Assembly: GCF_049546785.1 (NCBI RefSeq)
Contig: NZ_JBMWAN010000002.1
Location: forward strand, 1-64,000
Source: Nitrospira_D sp035465795
GTDB lineage: Bacteria > Nitrospirota > Nitrospiria > Nitrospirales > Nitrospiraceae
Direction: 5' to 3'
DNA: 64,000 nucleotides
Shown here: piece by piece, positions 24,601 to 31,467 of the stretch
Position numbering within the stretch: position 1 is the stretch's first letter
Layout of the letters: each line of letters starts with the position of its first letter
Position numbers and translations under genes: made by a program
Notes under the pieces: model-generated
What the model saw: only the letters and a program-made list of their open reading frames with translations
Database searches by the model: none
What the model was told of the DNA's origin: nothing

Positions 24601-24690
24601 CAGTCGAGCCACAAGTTGTTCCGCCGACGCGGAGCCCAACTCTTCCGCCAGACGCCCCTTCAATGCTGTTTCTGCCTGCGAGCCTGCCAT
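21658..24690 (-). CDS. NorD/CbbO-like VWA protein with N-terminal repeats and HExxH
   Basis: The 1010-residue protein has three parts. Residues 90-310 hold about six degenerate repeats of some 40 residues, each with an (E/S)YLRxxPxIL-like core (VEYLRTAPQILAVL, MEFLRTSPAILGDI, LSYLRRAPEIIGMI). The middle has MAAHEAGHLEFGT (HEAGH near residue 425) and, 58 residues on, EDARVEAHL, which together look like a zincin metal site. A Gly/Glu-rich linker (about 645-690) leads to a C-terminal VWA domain with the metal-site motif DVSGSTSR (about 830). NorD and CbbO proteins work with an AAA+ partner (NorQ/CbbQ) to remodel or activate metalloenzymes; the matching ATPase is at 27441-28259. The ATG at 24690 has GAGTGAGG upstream. 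The target enzyme is not visible here. Confidence 0.88.
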   Translation of the reverse strand: MAGSQAETALKGRLAEELGSASAEQLVARLALTGDRPEPVAATLAMLDELGEVSEKVNRAAIEALPELDRRAGLACIVPWLDLGIALAESSGATALKYFKESPRILGVVEGNAARLAILATGLEFAEQDANVTVEYLRTAPQILAVLSSDQLQPWLDVGVELTGLDVVVGLEYIRQIPAVAPVLALSEVRSWVAFGMKLIQPNTIGKPDYLVTMEFLRTSPAILGDIDQPAVRSKVVSLGAALAEQSPASAIAWLAESPTLVRALPSVEWQVKVVQYGGLLAEKDAEATLSYLRRAPEIIGMIGASADAVTRFENWFKAGMEVLAYSVEGARAYFGLESQQSLASVEQALSGVPLRQVARTVKLFVQGMCGTDVMIQGLPDSAATDRARATVSADGKTISLPALLRRYPTYDDNVRLYLVMAAHEAGHLEFGTYKLTLAPLQDLVTAVRRRYGRGDRQPASLAELFRLYPHPRLMQDLWMVLEDARVEAHLQREYPGLQRDLQRLAGEAVTPRDPAHGLTVKELIVDCLLRLSTGESAASAVPRAVQAEVALLWDMSQPVFVPDSTAEDAVRLADAVYLGMEGLLAPKAEMIQSDQTVEETTEAGVGPTGSEQSRDDYRPVTNWVYRGEMNPEFITRDPEEAREEAEQRTEVEHIASGGGGSKEQGGGAQGSGGERHDTLGDVLGGGRALPSVVEEMLSVPVEQRLTDEPVRDGGRQIRYPEWDVAIQDYRPHWCRVVERPAESGSDESVAATLTMHRSAIKSLRRFFESLRPPAFRRTAAQADGEELDIDAVVRRVVEQQAGMEGSDRIYVRHEKKERDVAVAFLVDVSGSTSRQLENGRRVIDIEKESLVLLCEALEAVGDQYGLYAYSGQGRGQVEFAVVKDFDERLGPATAQRLGGLVPRQQNRDGAVIRHATAKLLAREARTKLLVLISDGRPLDGAYKDDYSLEDTKAALREARQAGISPFCVTIDRDADAYLRRMYGDVQFAVIDRVEALPAKLPRIYQRLTT

Positions 24691-24769
24691 GATCCTCACT
24701 CAAAATCCGGGAAGCTGTGGATTGTAAAGAAGGCCCTGGCGCTTGTAAACTGTGCGCCTGCGGCGCGGG

Positions 24770-24847
24770 CATGAGGCGAGAGGTGCGAGGCCAGAGGGGA
24801 AAAACTCCGGTCTCTTCCCTAGCCCCTTGCCCCTTGCCCCTTGCCAA
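24770..24847. repeat. CCCCTTGCCCCTTGCC dispersed repeat
   Basis: The spacer between two divergent genes holds GAGGCGAGAGGTGCGAGGC and three tandem CCCCTTG units, related to 11224-11344 and 38566-38685. The FTR ribosome binding site follows directly. Confidence 0.4.
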
Positions 24848-24857
24848 AGGAGTGACC

Positions 24858-25292
24858 ATGGCCGAGCCCAAGCAGGACAGCCTCGATAAAATGTGGAAAT
24901 ACGTGAAGGGATTTGCCGAGAAGAGCGGCACCACGATGCACCCCAATCCGGCCGTATCAGAAGCCGTGGTGAAGGGCCTGGCGATGCATATCGATGAACT
25001 CGGCAAGCCGCTCTGCCCCTGCAATTTCTACAAAGACAAACAGGCCGAAGCCAAGCTCCGCCGCTGGATGTGCGCCTGCGACGAAATGCAGATCTACAAA
25101 TACTGCCACTGCCTCTTGTTCGTTCGGGAAGACGGCATGCCGATTACCGAATACCTTCCCGAAGGACACGAAGGACGGGAGGTCTATGGCCTCATCACAG
25201 ACCCCACGCCCGACAAGGGCCGGGCCCTCAAACACAGAGCGGTCACGGCGACAAATACAGCGGACAAGGATCCGTCAACACCGACACCCTAA
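24858..25292 (+). CDS. Ferredoxin-thioredoxin reductase catalytic (beta) subunit
   Basis: The 144-residue protein carries the exact FTR cysteine pattern CPC-X16-CxC-X8-CHC, at about residues 53-85. Those cysteines hold the 4Fe-4S cluster and the active-site disulphide that pass electrons from ferredoxin to thioredoxin. The extra N-terminal 30 residues and the C-terminal 35 residues are polar. No variable (alpha) subunit gene is nearby, so it may be a stand-alone FTR-like enzyme of the kind found outside cyanobacteria, useful for linking reduced ferredoxin to redox control of carbon fixation. The start ATG has AAAGGAG. A secreted-protein gene starts 6 bp after its stop. Confidence 0.92.
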   Translation: MAEPKQDSLDKMWKYVKGFAEKSGTTMHPNPAVSEAVVKGLAMHIDELGKPLCPCNFYKDKQAEAKLRRWMCACDEMQIYKYCHCLLFVREDGMPITEYLPEGHEGREVYGLITDPTPDKGRALKHRAVTATNTADKDPSTPTP

Positions 25293-25297
25293 CAACT

Positions 25298-25912
25298 ATG
25301 CGCTACCCTGACCGACTCCGGTTCGGATTCGTCTTCTTCATCCTGCTCGGCGGCCTGTGGTCTCTCCCGGGCCAGGCCCTTGAACCAGTCTCGTCGAGCC
25401 CGCCGCCTCTGAACGAGAAAGAACTGCTCCCCTACAAACTCAAGGGGCACGGCAGCCTGGCAGGCCAGGCATTCCTCAGTTCCCCATCGGGGAAAGGAGT
25501 CACCCAAGCGGGCGTGCCGGTGCACCTCATTCCGATCACCTCCTACACCCGTTCCTGGTTTGACCGCCACATACGAACGTCGTCCTGCGGATCACAAAGC
25601 GACCGCGCCTCCGGCGAGAGCGCCCCGCCTTCCCGCCCGCCGGCAGAATGCGTACACGACTCGCTGGTACCACTCCTGGCCGAAAAACGGCTGACTCCCT
25701 ACATCCGGACCACCAGAGCCAACCCGACCGGACACTTCTGGTTCACAAAAATTCCTGCCGGGCGCTACTACATCGTAAGTCTGATAGAGGGAGGGGCTGG
25801 CTCGCACCAAGAGGAGCGAGCGGCAGGAATCGCCTGGTTACTCGTGGATCTCGAAGCGGGAGCAAAAGAAACCAATCTCGTCGTCACCGACTGCAAAAGC
25901 AACCTTTGTTAA
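25298..25912 (+). CDS. Secreted protein of unknown function
   Basis: The 204-residue protein has a cleavable signal peptide (hydrophobic residues 9-26, ending near GQALE). The mature part has GSLAGQAFL followed by AGVPVHLIPIT and later GHFWFTKIPAGRYYIVSLIE, an arrangement like carboxypeptidase-regulatory (transthyretin-like) domains that decorate exported proteins. An inserted Pro/Ser-rich stretch and four cysteines suggest extracytoplasmic disulphides. It is tightly linked to the FTR gene (6 bp), though a functional link is not obvious. Function unknown. Confidence 0.75.
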   Translation: MRYPDRLRFGFVFFILLGGLWSLPGQALEPVSSSPPPLNEKELLPYKLKGHGSLAGQAFLSSPSGKGVTQAGVPVHLIPITSYTRSWFDRHIRTSSCGSQSDRASGESAPPSRPPAECVHDSLVPLLAEKRLTPYIRTTRANPTGHFWFTKIPAGRYYIVSLIEGGAGSHQEERAAGIAWLLVDLEAGAKETNLVVTDCKSNLC

Positions 25913-25953
25913 CAAACAGCATCTTCCCAAAATCCTCCCCTTCCCCTACCATG

Positions 25954-26068
25954 AGGGGCATCGGTCGATGTTCCCCGGCGCGCATTGACCATGCACCGCC
26001 CTCAACTGGACATTTGATCGAGTCCTGCACGGGCGGTCAGCGAGCCAGGAGCATCGACCGATGCCCCT
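25954..26068. repeat. 115-bp nested inverted-repeat element
   Basis: A perfect 17-bp outer stem (AGGGGCATCGGTCGATG at 25954-25970 with its complement at 26052-26068) encloses further nested pairs: TGACC/GGTCA, CCGCCC/GGGCGG and GGAC/GTCC. It lies between two converging genes. A related structured element is at 26537-26646. It may be a REP/MITE-like element or a bidirectional terminator. Confidence 0.6.
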
Positions 26069-26081
26069 ACGCCCCTTCCCC

Positions 26082-26519
26082 TCACTGCCAGCCGCTGACC
26101 TCATAGCCTTGCGCGATGAGGCAGCGCACCACCTCGTCAGCATAGGCCGGATCAGGATCAGTCGGTCCGTATGCGCCCCCGGCTGTGCCCATGATCAGGC
26201 CCAGCCCGCCGCCCACCACCGCACCAATCGCGACGCCTGGTAGTCCCCCGATCAGACCGGCTGAGGCGCCGCTACCGGCGCCGATGATCGTCCCCAACAC
26301 CCCGCCTTTGGCGGCACTCCCGGTGCGATTGACGCCTGATTGCAATCCTGCCCGCTCAGCCTGCTCTTCACAGGCCGTAATATCCTGCTTCGCGGCCTCC
26401 CTGCCGGTCAGCTGCAAATGTTTATTCGATCGCAGCAACGGATCCGGGGCTGCACAAGCGCCCACCAACAGCCACACCAGAAGCAGGAATACAATTGGCC
26501 TAGGTCCCCGGTCCTTCAT
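26082..26519 (-). CDS. Glycine-zipper lipoprotein (paralogue 1)
   Basis: The 145-residue protein has a lipoprotein signal with lipobox LVGAC. A Gly/Ala-rich double helix with GxxxG spacing (GGVLGTIIGAGSGASAGLIG, then VAIGAVVGGGLGLIMG) is the glycine-zipper type seen in outer-membrane-associated proteins. The C-terminus (VVRCLIAQGYEVSGWQ) nearly repeats that of the neighbouring lipoprotein at 26662-27096 (NRCLQEKGYEVTGWQ), so the two are tandem paralogues. The ATG at 26519 has AAGGAGAG. Structured inverted repeats flank the gene on both sides. It is probably anchored to the outer membrane; the role is unknown. Confidence 0.8.
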   Translation of the reverse strand: MKDRGPRPIVFLLLVWLLVGACAAPDPLLRSNKHLQLTGREAAKQDITACEEQAERAGLQSGVNRTGSAAKGGVLGTIIGAGSGASAGLIGGLPGVAIGAVVGGGLGLIMGTAGGAYGPTDPDPAYADEVVRCLIAQGYEVSGWQ

Positions 26520-26536
26520 GCTCTCTCCTTGCGGCT

Positions 26537-26646
26537 GTGTGCAGGAGGGGTTCCTACTGCGCGCATGCATCGAGCACCGCCCATTACGAGAATTCGATCA
26601 TCTCTTGCGTGCGCGATGCGCGAGCACAGGAACCTCTCCTACACAC
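26537..26646. repeat. 110-bp inverted-repeat element
   Basis: Outer arms GTGTGCAGGAGGGGTTCCT (26537-26555) and its near-complement (26628-26646) match at 17 of 19 positions. Inside, GCACCGCCC followed by TCGATCATC recalls the interior of the element at 25954-26068. The two elements bracket the glycine-zipper lipoprotein gene. Confidence 0.55.
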
Positions 26647-26661
26647 AGCCCGCCCTGCCAT

Positions 26662-27096
26662 TCACTGCCAGCCCGTCACCTCATACCCCTTTTCCTGCAA
26701 ACAGCGATTGACGAAATTCGTATAGGCCTCCGGAGGATGCGACCCTCCGGACGAGGCGCTGAAGAGTCCCGTGAGCAGGCCCCACACAGCTCCGCCGGCC
26801 GCCCCGATGAGGGCCCCGGTCCCGGCGCCGCCGGAGATGGCGCCGCCGACCGCCCCCGCCGCGGCGCCGATGCCCGCGCCCGCGGCCGTACTTCCCGCCA
26901 CCCGGCCGCCTTTGCCGCTGCCTTCTTCCGCACCGGCTGACTCGGCCAGTTGCCTGCAGGCTTCGATGTCTTGTTCCGCCACCTCTTTCCCCACCGATTG
27001 CAGATGGGTATTGGGATATAGGATAGGCTTTGCACTCGAACAGGCCGAAGTCAACAGGAATAGCATTACAAACACGGGCGGTTTCCATCGCGTCAT
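26662..27096 (-). CDS. Glycine-zipper lipoprotein (paralogue 2)
   Basis: The 144-residue protein has a lipoprotein signal with lipobox LTSAC. A long Gly/Ala-rich glycine-zipper region follows (AGAGIGAAAGAVGGAISGGA, then GALIGAAGGAVWGLLTG), and the same C-terminal motif as the paralogue at 26082-26519. The mature N-terminus (YPNTHLQSVGKEVAEQDIEA) also parallels the other copy (SNKHLQLTGREAAKQDITA). The ATG overlaps the stop of the DUF167 gene (TGATG), so translation is coupled. There is no separate ribosome binding site. Confidence 0.8.
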   Translation of the reverse strand: MTRWKPPVFVMLFLLTSACSSAKPILYPNTHLQSVGKEVAEQDIEACRQLAESAGAEEGSGKGGRVAGSTAAGAGIGAAAGAVGGAISGGAGTGALIGAAGGAVWGLLTGLFSASSGGSHPPEAYTNFVNRCLQEKGYEVTGWQ

Positions 27097-27413
27097 CAAA
27101 CCACCGGCCCTTTCCCCGCTGTCAGGCCCAATCGCGCCAGCACCTCCGCTGCTCTCAGCGTCTTGCACAACACCCGCTTGTGCCGCCCCCCGGCCCCGGA
27201 TTGAATCGCGAGCGTTGACGGAGCCACCTCAAGACGCTCGGCAAGAAACGCGAGCAAGGCCTCATTCGCCCGCCCGTCTATGGGGGGCGCCGCCACCCGA
27301 ATCTTGAGCGCGTCACCGTGCAGACCGACGCACTCTGATTTGGAGGCTTTCGGTTGGACCTGAATGGTGAGGATCGCGCCGCCCTTGGTGTCCTGGACGA
27401 TCGGATGAGTCAT
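27096..27413 (-). CDS. DUF167 (YggU) family protein
   Basis: The 105-residue protein is a single DUF167 domain: LTIQVQPKASKSECVGLHGD, ALKIRVAAPPIDGRANEALL and SGAGGRHKRVLCKTL are the conserved blocks. Family members are small, widely conserved and of unsettled function, possibly nucleic-acid related. The ribosome binding site is weak. Its stop overlaps the start of the downstream lipoprotein gene, and the NorQ-like gene ends 27 bp upstream, so it may be part of one minus-strand transcript. Confidence 0.9.
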   Translation of the reverse strand: MTHPIVQDTKGGAILTIQVQPKASKSECVGLHGDALKIRVAAPPIDGRANEALLAFLAERLEVAPSTLAIQSGAGGRHKRVLCKTLRAAEVLARLGLTAGKGPVV

Positions 27414-27440
27414 GTGTGAAAGGAATCGTGACGGCGTGGG

Positions 27441-28259
27441 CTAGAAAATGGCTTTGACGAGTTCCTGGATGCTCCGCTGCATATCCGGATCGTCGGTGAT
27501 CGGACGGGCGATGGCCGCGTCGCAGGCCTGATCGGGCGCGACTCCCTGCTTGATGAGGGTGCCGGCGTAGATCAGGAGCCGGGTGCTGACGCCTTCTTCC
27601 AAGCCGTGATTTTTGAGGTTGCGGACTTTGCCTCCAAGCTTCACGAGTTTTTCGGCGATGTCCCGGTTTACGCCCGCCTCCCGCTCCACCACGGTGGTTT
27701 CAACCGCCGCGGGCGGATAGTCGAACTCGATCGCCATGAACCGCTGCTTGGTGCTTTGCTTGAGATCTTTGAGAACGCTTTGATACCCGGGGTTATAGGA
27801 AATGACGAGCATGAAATCATCGGCGGCCTCGACAATCTGCCCCTTCTTCTCGATCGGCAGCACCCGGCGATCGTCGCTGAGCGGATGGATGATCACGGTG
27901 GTGTCTTTCCGCGCCTCGACCACTTCGTCGAGATAGACGATGGCGCCATGCTTCACGCCGAGCGTCAGCGGGCCGTCCACCCACACCGTCTCCTGCCCCT
28001 TCAGAAGATAGCGCCCCACAAGGTCGGAGGCGGTAAGGTCTTCATGGCACGCCACCGTAATGAGCGGCCGCCCCAACTTGTACGCCATATGCTGCACAAA
28101 CCGGGTTTTGCCGCAGCCGGTCGGCCCCTTCAGCATGACCGGCATCTTGCTCTTCGCGGCAATCGTGAACAGGCCGACCTCGCCGCGCACCTCGGCATAG
28201 AACGGCTCCCGGTCGATGCGGAAGGAACAGATATCAAGCTCTCGTCCTGGCTGGTTCAT
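27441..28259 (-). CDS. NorQ/CbbQ-type MoxR AAA+ ATPase
   Basis: The 272-residue ATPase has Walker A GPTGCGKTRF (about residues 45-54), a LTASDLVGRYLLKGQETVW segment typical of NorQ/CbbQ, Walker B AIVYLDEVVEAR, sensor motif VISYNPGYQSVLKDL and a C-terminal helical lid (GVSTRLLIYAGTLIKQGV). These ATPases pair with NorD/CbbO VWA proteins to activate metalloenzymes such as nitric oxide reductase or Rubisco. The matching VWA protein is at 21658-24690 on the same strand, with FTR, a secreted protein and three small genes in between. The start has AAGGTAG nine bases upstream. Confidence 0.93.
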   Translation of the reverse strand: MNQPGRELDICSFRIDREPFYAEVRGEVGLFTIAAKSKMPVMLKGPTGCGKTRFVQHMAYKLGRPLITVACHEDLTASDLVGRYLLKGQETVWVDGPLTLGVKHGAIVYLDEVVEARKDTTVIIHPLSDDRRVLPIEKKGQIVEAADDFMLVISYNPGYQSVLKDLKQSTKQRFMAIEFDYPPAAVETTVVEREAGVNRDIAEKLVKLGGKVRNLKNHGLEEGVSTRLLIYAGTLIKQGVAPDQACDAAIARPITDDPDMQRSIQELVKAIF

Positions 28260-28346
28260 GTGGTCTCTACCTTAATAACAAGGAGGAATAGATTCACGAT
28301 AAACGGAACGACGGGGGAAGATCAAGCAATTCGGCGCCAACTCACG

Positions 28347-31300
28347 TCAGGCCGATCGTGCGACTCCGGCCCCGTCCAGCACCTCGCGGACCTTCTCGGC
28401 CAGCGCCGTGGGCGTGAAGGGCTTTTGCAGGAAAGCCGTGTCCCGCTTGATGCCACCCTGAGAGAACACCGGATGATCGGGATAGCCGGACATGTAGAGC
28501 ACCTTCATGTCAGGGCGGACCATCAAGAGCTTCTCCGCCACTTCCGGACCGCTCATCTGCGGCATCACCACGTCCGTCAGCAGCAAATGGATCGTCCCGA
28601 GATGCTTCGTGCCGGCCAGCAACGCTTCAATCCCGTGACGCGCTTCCAGTACGGTATACCCCTGCAAGCGCAACGTTTCATGCACAAGTCCTCTGACGGC
28701 CGGCTCGTCCTCAACCAGCAGAATGGTTTCCCGTCCCTGGACACTCTCTCCACTGACGACGGCCTTCGCCCCGGTTTCCACCACCCCGTCCACACGCGGG
28801 AAATAAATTTTAAAGGTCGTACCGCGCCCCACCTTGCTGTCCACTCCGATCGCCCCGCCGCTCTGTTTCACAATCCCGTAGACCGTGGACAGCCCCAAAC
28901 CGGTGCCTTTGCCTTTATCCTTAGTCGTGAAGAAAGGCTCGAAGATATGCGACTGCGTCTCATCATCCATCCCCTGCCCCGTGTCTTTCACGGTCAGCAG
29001 CACATACTCCCCTTCCTCCAGCACCATCATTTCGCGGCGCGCACCCTTGCCGATCGACACATTGCGGGTCGCCACGGTCAGCCGTCCGCCGGTCGGCATG
29101 GCATCGCGGGCATTGACCGCGAGATTCATGATGACCTGCTCAATCTGCCCGGGATCGGCTTTGATGGCCCCCAGGTTCGGATCGAGCTCGGAACAGAGTT
29201 CGATGATGTCTTCGCCCAGAAGGCGACGGAGCATGCCGTCCATATTCGCCACCAGGGCGTTCAAGTCCACGATCTTGGTCGCCACGAATTGGCGGCGGCT
29301 GAACGCCAAGAGCTGTCCCGTCAAGCCGGCCGCACGATCCGCCGCTTTTTTCACTTCTTCAAGTTCTCGCTTTGAGGGGTCCCCGGCCGACAACCGGCTG
29401 AGGACCAGCTCGCTGTAGCCCCGAATCACCGTGAGCAGGTTGTTGAAGTCGTGCGCGACACCCCCGGCGAGCCGCCCGACCGCCTCCATCTTCTGGGATT
29501 GCCTGAGCTGGGCCTCCGTCTGGTGAAGCGCCTTGACCGCCTTGGTCCGCTCGCCGAACTGCCCGATCTTCAATCCGATATCGGTCACCATCTTGAGCAA
29601 TTCTTCGTCCGGCTCGCGCACGTACCGGCTGAAGAATTCGATCACCCCTTCGATTTCACTGCCGATCCGGACCGGGAGCCCGAACCCTCCGTGCAGCCCC
29701 GCCTGCGCCGCCACGCTTGACCGCACAAAGCGGGGGTCCACTGTGACATCCGCCACCCAGTAGGGCTCCCCGCTGGCCCATACCCGTCCAGGCAACCCTT
29801 CTCCGGACTGAAACGATTGCTGCCAGGCGGACGACTCAAACTCATCGCCTTTGAATGTCGGGGTATGCCATTGACTCAGGCACCGCAAGGCTCCCGCTTG
29901 CTTATCGAACCGCCAGAACACCCCGTAGTCCCATTCAAGGCTTTCGCCGACGGCTTGAATGATTCTCGGCACCGCCTCTTCCAACGTCATCGATTCGGAC
30001 AGCACTCGTGTCACGGCATATTGCGACGCCAACCGCCGCTCCGATTTCCGGCGCTCGGTAATATCGCGAATGAACGCGCTGAAAATATAGGCCTCGCCGA
30101 TGCGCGCGGGGGACACCGACAACTCGACGGGAAACTCCCGCCCCTCCCGATGCAGCGCCGTGATTTCAACCCGTCGATTGAGAATGGGCCCGACCCCGGT
30201 CTTGAGAAACTCACGCAGCCCCTGCTGATGGGCCTCCCGGTCGCGTTCAGGAATGACGGTCTCCGCCAGTAACTGGCCCAACACTTCTTCGCGGGACCAT
30301 CCGAAGATGGCGGTCGCTTGCGCATTCCAGTCCGTAATAACTCCGGCCGCATCAATAGTGACCACGCCGTCCAGCGCCGTATCCACGATGGCGCGATTGC
30401 GTTCCTGGCTCTGCAACAGGGCGGCCTCCGCCGCGCGTGCCCAGGCGCTCTCCTGTTGCGCCTGACGATATTCAGCTCGCAACCGCCCCGTGGACCACAA
30501 GAGCAATACCAGCAACGGGAACCAGATCAACAGCGCGCCGCTACCGATTCTCCAGAAGACACTCGACCGAATAGGCAACAGGATGGCATCGCGGTCCATG
30601 CGGGCCAATACCGTCCATCGCAACCCAGAAAGGTTCGCATATCCCTTGGTGACGGCATACCCTGTCACCACCGGCACATGCCGCCGACGATGCTCTTCCT
30701 CCACATACCCTGGGTCTCCCTGCTGAGCCTGCGCCACAGAGGGGAGCCCCAGCTCTTTGAGGTTCACCTTCTCGGTAAAATGCTGGGTAGAGTCGACAAA
30801 GATGTCTCCCCTCTTGTCCAGCATCTGATATTCAACGGCACCCACGAACCCCTCATGCTGCTGGAGCAAGCGTATGGTCCTGGTCGTGACGGCTTCCAGC
30901 ACGGAAACCGACACACGGGTCGTGACCACTCCGAGAAAGGTCTCTTCGGCATCGAGAATCGGGGCGGTGATCGCGACCGTTTCCTCTCCTTCTTCGCCGT
31001 CGTAACGCGCAACGTCTCCGACCACCACGTCCCGTTGCGCATGCGCCTGTCGGAACCACTCACTTTGACTATGGTCTTGCCCCACCATCCCCGAATCGGT
31101 TGCCGCAATCACGATTCCCTGTTGATTGGTCACCGCCAGCGAGACATACATCGGAGCATAGGCCGCCTTGACCCAGTTCAAATAACTGACCAGATAGGCG
31201 CGATCGGATGACCGCAGGGCAAACGCCCGCGCCATCATGCGCGCATCGCCATAACGCTCGAATAACAACCGGTCGAGCTTGTCCGTCACTTCGGCTGCAG

Positions 31301-31466
31301 CCAGCGTGAGTTGGTGCCCCGAGGCGGCCAGAAACCGGAGCTCCACATATTGCAGGAGGATCACACCGATCCCCACTGCAAAAATGGTCATGAAGATGAT
31401 CAGGAACGGCAGCCACCCGTATCGTCGGGATCGTGCGAGGTCCGGTGTGGTGACGGGAAAAGTCAT
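28347..31466 (-). CDS. Hybrid sensor histidine kinase (dCache-PAS-GAF-HisKA-HATPase-REC)
   Basis: The protein of about 1039 residues has a transmembrane helix (20-40), a large extracytoplasmic sensor region of dCache type (45-300), and a second helix (305-325). Inside the cell follow a PAS domain (350-470), a GAF domain (490-640), HisKA with phospho-accepting His near 672 (GGVAHDFNNLL), an HATPase domain (DTGQGMDDE, GKGTGLGLS), and a C-terminal receiver with Asp near 965 (LLLTDVVMPQMSG). It senses an external ligand plus cytosolic signals and can phosphorylate its own receiver. No DNA-binding partner is adjacent. The ATG at 31466 lies one base after the stop of the upstream YkgJ-DUF2156 gene, so the two are coupled. 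Confidence 0.92.
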   Translation of the reverse strand: MTFPVTTPDLARSRRYGWLPFLIIFMTIFAVGIGVILLQYVELRFLAASGHQLTLAAAEVTDKLDRLLFERYGDARMMARAFALRSSDRAYLVSYLNWVKAAYAPMYVSLAVTNQQGIVIAATDSGMVGQDHSQSEWFRQAHAQRDVVVGDVARYDGEEGEETVAITAPILDAEETFLGVVTTRVSVSVLEAVTTRTIRLLQQHEGFVGAVEYQMLDKRGDIFVDSTQHFTEKVNLKELGLPSVAQAQQGDPGYVEEEHRRRHVPVVTGYAVTKGYANLSGLRWTVLARMDRDAILLPIRSSVFWRIGSGALLIWFPLLVLLLWSTGRLRAEYRQAQQESAWARAAEAALLQSQERNRAIVDTALDGVVTIDAAGVITDWNAQATAIFGWSREEVLGQLLAETVIPERDREAHQQGLREFLKTGVGPILNRRVEITALHREGREFPVELSVSPARIGEAYIFSAFIRDITERRKSERRLASQYAVTRVLSESMTLEEAVPRIIQAVGESLEWDYGVFWRFDKQAGALRCLSQWHTPTFKGDEFESSAWQQSFQSGEGLPGRVWASGEPYWVADVTVDPRFVRSSVAAQAGLHGGFGLPVRIGSEIEGVIEFFSRYVREPDEELLKMVTDIGLKIGQFGERTKAVKALHQTEAQLRQSQKMEAVGRLAGGVAHDFNNLLTVIRGYSELVLSRLSAGDPSKRELEEVKKAADRAAGLTGQLLAFSRRQFVATKIVDLNALVANMDGMLRRLLGEDIIELCSELDPNLGAIKADPGQIEQVIMNLAVNARDAMPTGGRLTVATRNVSIGKGARREMMVLEEGEYVLLTVKDTGQGMDDETQSHIFEPFFTTKDKGKGTGLGLSTVYGIVKQSGGAIGVDSKVGRGTTFKIYFPRVDGVVETGAKAVVSGESVQGRETILLVEDEPAVRGLVHETLRLQGYTVLEARHGIEALLAGTKHLGTIHLLLTDVVMPQMSGPEVAEKLLMVRPDMKVLYMSGYPDHPVFSQGGIKRDTAFLQKPFTPTALAEKVREVLDGAGVARSA

Positions 31467-31467
31467 A

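Noticed and set aside
28315..28335. TTGGCGCCGAATTGCTT as a sigma-54 promoter for the NorQ-like gene (minus strand)
   Set aside because: The GG and GC doublets are one base too close, and spacing is strict for sigma-54.
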